Part shown: positions 1-5,948 of the stretch, in pieces
Layout: the number at the start of each line of letters is the position of its first letter
Numbering within the stretch: the stretch's first letter is position 1
NCBI GenBank assembly: GCA_013362195.1
Contig: JABFWM010000520.1
Coordinates: forward strand, 1-7,794
Source of the DNA: Acidobacteriota bacterium
GTDB taxonomy: Bacteria > Acidobacteriota > Vicinamibacteria > Vicinamibacterales > 2-12-FULL-66-21
DNA length: 7,794 nt
Direction: 5' to 3'
Notes under the pieces: model-generated
Databases searched by the model: none
Seen by the model: the letters and a program-made list of their open reading frames with translations, nothing else
Told to the model about the DNA's origin: nothing
Made by a program: the position numbers and the translations under genes

Positions 1-133
1 GGCGCCGCCAGCACCGCTAGCGCGGCGAACACGAGGGCGCCGAGTTGGGGTCTGACCCCGGAGCGTAGTAGAACTCCATCGACACGCCGGGAACAGAGGA
101 TGGTTAGCCGTCGGACTCGAACGGACATTGCGG
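1..133. other. Left-edge segment, no gene firmly supported
   Basis: No convincing gene is complete here. On the minus strand, one frame at the edge reads LGALVFAALAVLAA, a hydrophobic run that could be the signal peptide of a gene lying beyond the left edge; a GTG at 32-30 could start it. The evidence is only about ten codons, so it is not called as a CDS. The segment also holds one isolated palindrome at 47-59, listed separately. Positions 60-133 show no recognisable signal. Confidence 0.3.
47..59. repeat. Isolated copy of the GGGGTCTGACCCC palindrome
   Basis: The 13-mer GGGGTC-T-GACCCC has perfect 6-bp arms around one central base. It is the same element that recurs in the array at 134-430 but lies about 90 bp outside it, so the motif exists independently of the tandem unit. 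Such short palindromes in scattered and clustered copies resemble REP elements mobilised by RAYT-type Y1 transposases. No transposase is present in this window, so that link is inference. Confidence 0.75.
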
Positions 134-430
134 TCGCCGTCATTCGGGGTCTGACCCCAATACGCACGAATGCGCACGAGGTCTGACCCCAATGTGCTTG
201 TGGTCGTGTGGTCGCCGTCGTTCGGGGTCTGACCCCAATGCGCACGAGGTCTGACCCCAATGTGCTTGTGAATCGCCGTCATTCGGGGTCGGACCCAATG
301 CGCACGGGGTCTGACCCCAATGTGGTTGTGGTCGCCGTCGTTCGGGGTCTGACCCCGGTGCGCGCGAGGTCTGACCCCAATGTGCTTGTGGTCGCCGCCA
401 TTCGGGGTCAGACCCCAATGCGCTGACCCC
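134..430. repeat. Tandem array of about 60-bp units, each with two 13-bp palindromes
   Basis: Units begin with TCGCCGTC-like sequence at 134, 212, 273, 332 and 392, giving spacings of 78, 61, 59 and 60 bp. Each full unit carries one palindrome GGGGTCTGACCCC (146-158, 224-236, a degenerate copy at 285-296, and 344-356). About 22 bp further on it carries a second, mostly with one imperfect arm, GAGGTCTGACCCC (178-190, 246-258, 366-378; perfect at 306-318). The first unit is longer because a CGCACGA segment is duplicated. The last unit has the palindrome with central A instead of T (404-416) and is cut short at 423-430. The units are near-identical throughout, with no unique spacers, so this is not a CRISPR array. 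It separates the left-edge DNA from the 3' end of the minus-strand gene ending at 440. Confidence 0.9.
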
Positions 431-439
431 AATGCACAG

Positions 440-2902
440 CTACTTGCTGTCGCCCTGCAGGCGCTCGGCGATCGCGAACTCGCGCTTCGCTTCGTCGGCC
501 CGCCCCGCCTGCTGCAGCACCTGCGCGAGCAGATAGTGCGCGGACTTGTTGTTGGGATCGACCTCGATCGCGCGCTTCAGCATGTCTTCGGCGAGCGCGA
601 GCTGATCGGTCTTGCTGTAGGCCTTGCCCAGCAGGATGTAGGGCCCGCTGAAATACGGGTTCATCCAGATCGACCGCTGCAGCGCGTCGATTGCCTCGGG
701 CCAGTGCGATTGCCGCGCGTAGATGTCGCCGATGCGATACATCGCCATCGCGTGCGCCGGGTTGATCGACAGCTCCGCGCGCATCAGCGCGAGCCCCTCG
801 TCCAGGCGCGATCGGAAGATCGCGATCTGCCCGAGCAGGTAATGCACTTCCGGCAACTTCGGATCCTGGCGCCCGGCCGCGTTCAGTTCCGCCTCCGCGA
901 GGTCCTCGAGCTCGAGCCGGTTCATCATCTGGCCGGTGAGCAGATGCGCGGCGGCCGAATCCGGCGGCACGTTGAAGGTCCGGGCAATCGTCGCGCGGGC
1001 CTTCTCCGGCGCGCGCGTCTGCGCATAAGCGGTCGCGAGCGCGTAAACGATCCGCATGTCGTTCGGCGTCGCCGCGACGGTTTGTTCGAGATACGGAATC
1101 GCGTCAGCGAGCCGTCCGGCGACGAAGTGCGAGAGCGCCAGCGTCCGCGCCTCGTCCGCGGTGACGGCCGTCCCCCGTCCTTGCGACACACGGGGGCTGT
1201 CCCCTTGGCGGGTCGCGGCAGGCTGACCCTCGGTCATCGTCTGGATCCGGTCCACCTCGAGGCCCGTGAAGGTCTCCTCCGCGCCGTTCGGCCAGCGGAC
1301 CTCGACGCGGTCAATCCGCGTCGCGTCGCCCAGACCGAAATGGACGCGCAGGTCGTTCTGCGACAGATAGCTGCCGCCGCCGCGCACCTCCTGCCACTGC
1401 TGCACGTCGCCGGCGACGAGGTGCACCCGCGCGCCAATCGCGCTGCGGTTGGACGTCGTCCCCACCAGCTTCAGCGTGATCCAGTGATGCCGCGGGTCGC
1501 CTTTCAGCTTGTAGAGATCCGGCAGGTCGTTGACGTTGGCAATTGCCACATCGATCTGCCCGTCGTTGTCGATGTCGCCGAACGCCGCGCCCCTTCCGGC
1601 CTTCGCCGTCGTCACGGGCTCGCCAAGCTGCTCGGTGACGTCGGCGAACCGTCCGTTGCCCAGGTTTCGATACACGACCTTCCGCTGCGCGTAGCCGGCT
1701 TCGGTCTTGAGCTGGCGGACCTCGGGATAGACGTGCCCATTGGTCAGGAACAGATCGAGCCAGCCGTCGTTGTCGAGATCGACGAAGGCGGTGCCCCACC
1801 CGAGCCACCGCGTGTTGAGGCCGATGCCGGCGGCAAACGTGCGGTCGTCGCACAGCGATTCGCCGGTGTTCGCATAGAGCGTCGAGGTGTCGCCGGCGAA
1901 GTTGGTCTTGAAGATGTCCATGGTGCCGTTGCGATCGTAGTCGCCGATCGCGACGCCCATGCCCGCCTGCGGCTTGCCATCCTGGCTGTAGGCGCAGCCC
2001 GCTTTGACGCCGATGTCGGTAAACGTGCCGTCGTGGTTGTTGCGATACACGGCACTCGGATTCGAATCGTTCGCGACGTAGACGTCGACCCACCCGTCGT
2101 TGTCGAAGTCGAACGTGCTGACGCCGAGGCCGTAGGTGCCGCTCGCGCGCGTGATGCCGGACTTCTCCGAGACGTCCTCGAACGTACCATCGCCGCGATT
2201 GTGATAGAGGAGGTTCTTGCCGCCGGTGAGGCCCGGCGGTCCGCAGGCGACCCGCAGCCCCTTGTAGCGGCACAGGCCCGACTCGGGCGTCGGCGCGGCC
2301 GCGAGATCGAGATCGATGTAATTGGCGACGAGCAGATCGAGGCGGCCGTCGCGGTCGTAATCGAAAAACGCGCAGCCGGTATTCCAGCGCGTCCGCGACT
2401 GCTGCAGCCCCGCCGCGCGCGTCACGTCCTCGAACCCGCCGCCCGTGTTGCGATAGAGGTGGTTCTGCCCGAAGGAGGTGACGAAGAGATCGTCGCGGCC
2501 GTCGTTGTCGATGTCGCCGACGCAGGCGCCCTGGCCCCATCCGCTTGCGGCGAGGCCGGCCGCCGCGGTCACGTCCTCGAACCGGTGGTTGCCGATATTT
2601 CGATAGAGGTGATTGGTCGGCGCCTTGCCCGGCGGGAACCCTTCGAGCGTCGACCCGTTGACGAAGAAGAGATCGAGCAGGCCGTCGTTGTCGTAATCGA
2701 TCATCGCCACGCCCGTTCCCGTCGTCTCCAGCAGGTACTTGTTGGTCTCGACGCCGCCGAACACGATCGTGTCGTTCAGGCCCGCCTCACGCGCGACATT
2801 GATAAAGGAGAAGCCCGGCGCGGCGGCTTGCGCGGCCAGGCTCGCGCCGCACACGAGAGCCAACGCTGCTCGAAGCAGCCGAGCTCGCCAGAGGGGGCGC
2901 AT
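440..2902 (-). CDS. Secreted CRTAC1-like protein: FG-GAP/VCBS repeats, ASPIC/UnbV domain, TPRs
   Basis: The product is about 820 residues and probably exported, acting in the periplasm or at the cell surface as a binding or scaffold protein; no enzymatic role is evident. From the ATG at 2902 the order is as follows. A signal peptide (RPLWRARLLRAALALVCGAS, then AQAAA) comes first. Seven calcium-loop repeats of the DxDxDGxxD type begin near residues 69, 130, 181, 265, 321 (DYDRNG variant), 375 and 443. An ASPIC/UnbV domain spans about 474-559, with IGARVHL, GGGSYLSQNDLRVHFGLG and VEVRWPNG. After a linker, about six TPRs run from about 580 to the end. An in-frame TTG at 2926 would add eight residues; neither start has a clear Shine-Dalgarno, and ATG is preferred because the signal peptide then begins normally. 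It lies 81 bp downstream of a broken TPR gene on the same strand, probably in one transcript. The linker carries an in-frame palindromic element. Confidence 0.93.
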   Translation of the reverse strand: MRPLWRARLLRAALALVCGASLAAQAAAPGFSFINVAREAGLNDTIVFGGVETNKYLLETTGTGVAMIDYDNDGLLDLFFVNGSTLEGFPPGKAPTNHLYRNIGNHRFEDVTAAAGLAASGWGQGACVGDIDNDGRDDLFVTSFGQNHLYRNTGGGFEDVTRAAGLQQSRTRWNTGCAFFDYDRDGRLDLLVANYIDLDLAAAPTPESGLCRYKGLRVACGPPGLTGGKNLLYHNRGDGTFEDVSEKSGITRASGTYGLGVSTFDFDNDGWVDVYVANDSNPSAVYRNNHDGTFTDIGVKAGCAYSQDGKPQAGMGVAIGDYDRNGTMDIFKTNFAGDTSTLYANTGESLCDDRTFAAGIGLNTRWLGWGTAFVDLDNDGWLDLFLTNGHVYPEVRQLKTEAGYAQRKVVYRNLGNGRFADVTEQLGEPVTTAKAGRGAAFGDIDNDGQIDVAIANVNDLPDLYKLKGDPRHHWITLKLVGTTSNRSAIGARVHLVAGDVQQWQEVRGGGSYLSQNDLRVHFGLGDATRIDRVEVRWPNGAEETFTGLEVDRIQTMTEGQPAATRQGDSPRVSQGRGTAVTADEARTLALSHFVAGRLADAIPYLEQTVAATPNDMRIVYALATAYAQTRAPEKARATIARTFNVPPDSAAAHLLTGQMMNRLELEDLAEAELNAAGRQDPKLPEVHYLLGQIAIFRSRLDEGLALMRAELSINPAHAMAMYRIGDIYARQSHWPEAIDALQRSIWMNPYFSGPYILLGKAYSKTDQLALAEDMLKRAIEVDPNNKSAHYLLAQVLQQAGRADEAKREFAIAERLQGDSK
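1170..1204. repeat. Palindromic REP-like element inside the CRTAC1-like gene
   Basis: The plus strand reads CCCCCGT (1172-1178), 11 bases, then ACGGGGG (1190-1196), a perfect 7-bp inverted repeat. It runs into GGGGGCTGTCCCC (1192-1204), a near-palindrome whose minus-strand form is GGGGACAGCCCCC. It lies within the coding frame, where it encodes part of the glycine/arginine/serine-rich linker GDSPRVSQGRGT between the ASPIC/UnbV domain and the TPRs. The G/C-run palindrome form resembles the elements at 47-430 but the core differs (GACAG against GTCTGAC). Calling it an inserted mobile repeat is inference; a chance palindrome in GC-rich DNA is possible. Confidence 0.5.
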
Positions 2903-2983
2903 GGGGCGAATGTTAGCAGGGTTCAACGGGCTGAAAAGGTGCGAGCGGTTGAAAGGGTTCGCGTTCGGGCCTGGGATTCGCGT

Positions 2984-4329
2984 TCAACGCCATCCGAGCG
3001 TGCGGGCCGTGTCCAGTTCGGCCCGCGCCTCGGTGAGGGCGCCCTGGCGGCGCAGCGCGAGCGAGAGGCGATAGTGGGCCTCCGCATTGTCCGGCGCGAG
3101 ATGGATCGCTTCGCGGAAGCGCTCGATCGCGCCTGCGACGTCGTTGGCCCGCAATTGCTCCCTGCCGGCGTTGATGGCGAACACGGCGGCCTGCGCGTTG
3201 GCCTTCGCTTTCGTGAGGCGCTCCGCGTCGCTCAGCGCCGCGGCGGCAGCGTCGGGATCCTTCAGCGCCGCGAGTGCCTGGCCGATCGAGCGGAAGGCCT
3301 CGGCCGACGAGGGATTGAGACGCGTGGTCTCGCGAAACTCGGCGAGCGCCGCCTCGAGATCGCCGCGCTGGCGGTAGATCGTACCGAGCATGTAGTGCGC
3401 GTCCGCGTACCCGGGACGACGGGAGAGGGCTTCGCGAAACATCGCAACGGCGTCGTCGGCCTTCCCCGTCTGCCAGAGCACGACGCCGAGCGTGTATGGC
3501 GCTTCCGGCAATTTCTCGTCGAGCCGCATCGCAGTTCGCAGCGCGTCGGCCGCCGCATCGAACTCGTCGTGCTGCTTGAGCGCGAGGCCGAGGTCGTAGA
3601 CGGCCTCGGCATTCCCGGGTCGTCGATCGCGCCCGTCTGCAGCAGCGCGGTGCCCAGATTGAGCCGGGCGCTGCCGAAATCCGGATGCCGCTCGACCGTT
3701 CCTCTCAACGTGCGCACGGCACGTTCGGCGTCGCCCTTCTGCATCAGTGCGAGGCCGAGGCTGTTGGCCGCATCGGCACGCGATGGATCCAGCGTCGACG
3801 CGCGCTCGAGGGCGTCAATGGCACCATCGAGATCGCCGGCCTGCTGCAGCGCGACGCCGAGCTGCAGATGCGCGACCGCCAGCGATCGATTCGCCTGGAC
3901 CGCGGCGCGCAGGTCGGCAATCGCGCCGTCGAGATCTCCCTGCTGCCGCTTGGTCAGCCCGAGGTAGTAGCGCGACTCGGCGTGTCGCGGACGCAGGCGG
4001 ACCGCACGCTCGAGCGCCTCGCGCGCGCCGGCGACGTCTTTGGTCCACCACAACGTCGCGCCGAGGTGATAGTGCGCGTCGGCCAGTTCCGGATCGAGCG
4101 CGACCGCGCTGCGGAACTCCGCAATCGCGTCCGCCGTCGCGCCCTGCTTCCCGCGCACGAACCCGAGGCGATCGTGCGCGATCGCGGACGAGGGATGACG
4201 CGCAAGGTATTGTTCGAGCAGCGCGCGCGCGTCGTCGAGGTGCCCGGCCGCGAGCAGCCGATCGGCGCGCGCGATCGGACTGTCCGCGCGAGCGGCCGGG
4301 GCCCGGGCGGCCTGCGGTGTGACGAGCAC
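2984..4329 (-). pseudogene. Exported TPR-repeat protein, frameshifted
   Basis: This is a TPR scaffold protein with no catalytic domain. From the GTG at 4329 the first frame gives about 237 residues with six complete 34-residue TPRs (for example residues 84-117, YHLGATLWWTKDVAGAREAL) and the start of a seventh, ending LLQTGAIDD. After that the frame becomes non-TPR. Another frame resumes exactly in register with PGNAEAVYDLGLALKQH and continues through further TPRs to a TGA at 2984-2986. Between the two halves, 12 residues of the 34-residue repeat are missing as well as the frame, so about 37 bases appear lost around 3614-3621. A sequencing or assembly error is the alternative. The start is also odd: upstream of the GTG the same frame encodes TAATLLLVIV, which would complete a signal peptide, but no ATG, GTG or TTG precedes it before a stop. 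The next gene downstream, with its own C-terminal TPRs, follows after 81 bp. Confidence 0.85.
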
Positions 4330-4463
4330 GATGACGAGGAGGAGCGTGGCGGCCGTGCACGGATCTTAGCAAAGGCGTTAGACTGCCGACCACGGATGGA
4401 CCGGATCGGGTTGCCCGCCACGGATGCACACGGATAGAGACGGATAGGTACGGAGTCGAGGAC
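4330..4463. promoter_or_regulatory. Divergent intergenic region with ACGGAT repeats
   Basis: This gap separates the leftward TPR gene from the rightward operon, so promoters for both should lie here; no convincing -35/-10 pair could be identified. ACGGAT occurs at 4392-4397, 4420-4425, 4430-4435 and 4440-4445, the last three at an exact 10-bp period. One helical turn of spacing could suit a protein binding cooperatively on one face of DNA. But CCACGGATGNACACGGAT-like strings are, from memory, widespread at gene borders in unrelated genomes, so a dispersed repeat is as likely as an operator. Confidence 0.45.
4452..4461 (+). promoter_or_regulatory. Ribosome binding site of the DUF4440-like gene
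   Basis: GGAG at 4452-4455 lies 8 bases before the ATG at 4464, and GAGG at 4458-4461 lies 5 bases before the second in-frame ATG at 4467. Both starts are usable. They differ by one methionine, so the product is essentially the same. Confidence 0.6.
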
Positions 4464-4937
4464 ATGATGCAGATCGCACTCGCGGCAATGGGCTGCGCGA
4501 TGATGCTGGGACTGCAGGGAGGCGCAGCGGCGCCGCCGGCGAACGCCGGGGATGACGCAACGATCCGCGCGGTCGTTGCCGACTATCTGCAGGCGCGCGA
4601 GCGCCGCGACGGGGCGGCGGTCGGCGCGCTGTTCACCGCGGACGCCGATCAGTTGACCTCGTCGGGGGAATGGCGGCGCGGCCGAGAGGACATCGTCCGC
4701 GGCACGCTCGCCTCGTCCGATCGCACCGGCGGAAAGCGGACGATCACGATTGAGACCGTACGGTTTCCGGGCCGCGACCTCGCGATCGCCGACGGACGCT
4801 ACGAGCTTGCCGGCGCCGACCAGGGAACGCGCCGGATGTGGACGTCGTTCGTGTTCGTACGCGAGGGCGGCGGCTGGCGCATCGCGGCCATCCGCAATAT
4901 GCTGCCGGCGCCGGCAGCCGCGCCGGTCGCGAAATAA
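4464..4937 (+). CDS. Secreted DUF4440/SnoaL-like (NTF2-fold, SgcJ/EcaC-type) protein
   Basis: The product is 157 residues. An N-terminal signal peptide (about 1-23, IALAAMGCAMMLGLQGGAAA) suggests export. The rest has the order of the NTF2-like DUF4440/SgcJ-EcaC family: an opening helix with DDATIRAVVADYLQARERRD (about 30-49), then GALFTADADQLTSSGEWRRG (about 55-73) with the family's typical F-x-x-D-A-D-x-x-x-x-x-G pattern, then REDIVRG, and closing strands RRMWTSFVFVREGGGWRIAAIRN (about 123-145). Members of this fold bind small ligands or act as isomerases or cyclases; the substrate here is unknown. It is the first gene of the plus-strand operon, with 12 bases to the next start. Its role beside a cytochrome and a quinoprotein is not evident. 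The family call is by motif order only. Confidence 0.85.
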   Translation: MMQIALAAMGCAMMLGLQGGAAAPPANAGDDATIRAVVADYLQARERRDGAAVGALFTADADQLTSSGEWRRGREDIVRGTLASSDRTGGKRTITIETVRFPGRDLAIADGRYELAGADQGTRRMWTSFVFVREGGGWRIAAIRNMLPAPAAAPVAK

Positions 4938-4942
4938 AGGGG
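4937..4942 (+). promoter_or_regulatory. Ribosome binding site of the 47-residue membrane protein
   Basis: AAGGGG starts on the last base of the preceding TAA stop and lies 7 bases before the ATG at 4950. Such a strong site at good spacing is the main support for translation of this very short gene. Confidence 0.7.
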
Positions 4943-4949
4943 CCTGCTC

Positions 4950-5093
4950 ATGATGGTCATCGTCGTCATCCTCGTGATCCTCTGGCTGCTCGGCGTCATT
5001 ACGAAATACACGCTGGGCGGGGTGCTGCACATCCTGCTCGTGATCGCGATCATCTTCCTCCTGATCGGCGTGATTCGTGGAAGGGGCCTGTAG
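4950..5093 (+). CDS. Small two-helix membrane protein, lmo0937/DUF5670-like
   Basis: The product is 47 residues and almost entirely hydrophobic. Helix one is about 2-17 (VIVVILVILWLLGVI). A short turn, TKYTLGGVLH (18-27), follows, then helix two at about 28-42 (ILLVIAIIFLLIGVI) and a basic tail RGRGL. The pattern LWLLG...YTLGG..HILLVIAI matches the small lmo0937-family membrane proteins (DUF5670), found widely in bacteria with no established function. A good AAGGGG site precedes it. It ends 3 bases before the cytochrome c start, so it is embedded in the operon. The first of two adjacent ATGs was chosen from the spacing to the ribosome site. A membrane anchor or stress-related role is speculation. 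Confidence 0.85.
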   Translation: MMVIVVILVILWLLGVITKYTLGGVLHILLVIAIIFLLIGVIRGRGL

Positions 5094-5096
5094 CCG

Positions 5097-5948
5097 ATGC
5101 TGACCTCGATCGTCGTGTTGTTCACGCTGGCACAGGCGCCGACCGCCTCGCCCGCTGCGCCGGCACCGCAGCGGCCGTCGCAGGCGAGCCCCGCCGCCCA
5201 GTCGACGCCGAAGCGCGCGTCGAACGAAACGTATCCGGCCGAACAGGTGCGCGCAGGCGCGACGATGTTCGCGGCCCAATGCGGGTTCTGTCACGGCCGC
5301 GACGCGACCGGCGGACAGACGGGACCCGACCTGACGCGTTCGACGCTCGTCGCCGAGGACGCGCGCGGCGACAAGATCATCCCGGTCGTGCGCACCGGCC
5401 GGCCCGACAAGGGCATGCCGCCGTTCAACCTGTCGGACGCCGATCTCGCCGCGCTCGTCGCCTTCATTCATGATCAGCAGATCAAGGCCGAGTCGCAGCA
5501 GGGCGGACGCCGGGCGGTGGACGAGAGCGACCTGCAGACCGGCGACGCCCGCGCCGGACAGGCATTTTTCAACGGCGCCGGCGGCTGTGCGCGCTGCCAC
5601 TCGCCATCCGGCGATCTCGCGGACGTCGCGGCGCGGCTGAAAGGGCTCGAGCTCCTGCAGCGGATGCTGTATCCGAGCGGGCGCGGCGGTGCGCGGACAC
5701 CCGCGAAGGCCACCGTGACGCTGGCCTCGGGGCAGGCCATCACCGGACGTCTCGCCTATCGCGACGAGTTCCTCATCGCAATCAAGGACGCCGAGGGGTG
5801 GCAGCGCTCCTGGCGCACCAGCGACGTCAAAGTCACGATCGACGATCCGCTCGAGGCGCACGCGGCACTGCTTCCGAAGTACACCGATACCGACATGCAC
5901 AACGTGCTCGCCTACCTCCAGACGCTTCGCCAGGCGGTGAAACCATGA
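5097..5948 (+). CDS. Exported diheme cytochrome c
   Basis: The product is 283 residues, a periplasmic electron carrier with two covalent hemes. A signal peptide (MLTSIVVLFTLAQA) is followed by a low-complexity Ala/Pro/Ser/Gln linker to about residue 43. Domain one has CGFCH at 62-66 and a probable axial methionine at 107 in GMPPF. Domain two has CARCH at 164-168. Its likely methionine ligand, M267 in TDMHNVLAYLQTL, comes about 100 residues later because a strand-rich segment (about 202-250, TVTLASGQAITGRLAYRDEF onward) is inserted. AAGGGG at 5081-5086, 10 bases upstream, supports the start; the next methionine is residue 57. Its stop overlaps the quinoprotein start as ATGA, indicating translational coupling. 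By analogy with quinoprotein alcohol dehydrogenases it would take electrons from that protein. The partnership is inferred from context. Confidence 0.93.
   Translation: MLTSIVVLFTLAQAPTASPAAPAPQRPSQASPAAQSTPKRASNETYPAEQVRAGATMFAAQCGFCHGRDATGGQTGPDLTRSTLVAEDARGDKIIPVVRTGRPDKGMPPFNLSDADLAALVAFIHDQQIKAESQQGGRRAVDESDLQTGDARAGQAFFNGAGGCARCHSPSGDLADVAARLKGLELLQRMLYPSGRGGARTPAKATVTLASGQAITGRLAYRDEFLIAIKDAEGWQRSWRTSDVKVTIDDPLEAHAALLPKYTDTDMHNVLAYLQTLRQAVKP

Noticed and set aside
134..430. CRISPR array
   Set aside because: The 60-bp units are near-identical along their whole length and contain no unique spacers; no cas gene is present.
3614..3625. Programmed ribosomal frameshift in the TPR gene
   Set aside because: There is no slippery heptamer at the junction, and slipping cannot restore the 12 residues missing from the repeat.
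380..3967. A 1195-codon open frame on the plus strand
   Set aside because: It is antisense to the two minus-strand genes. Its translation is rich in Arg/Val/Ala/Glu with periodicity copied from the FG-GAP and TPR repeats, and matches no family. GC-rich codon usage keeps this frame open.
5798..5944. Longer upstream start for the quinoprotein
   Set aside because: The frame is open upstream to 5798, but that extension lies opposite conserved cytochrome codons in another frame, and a good signal peptide begins at the ATG at 5945.
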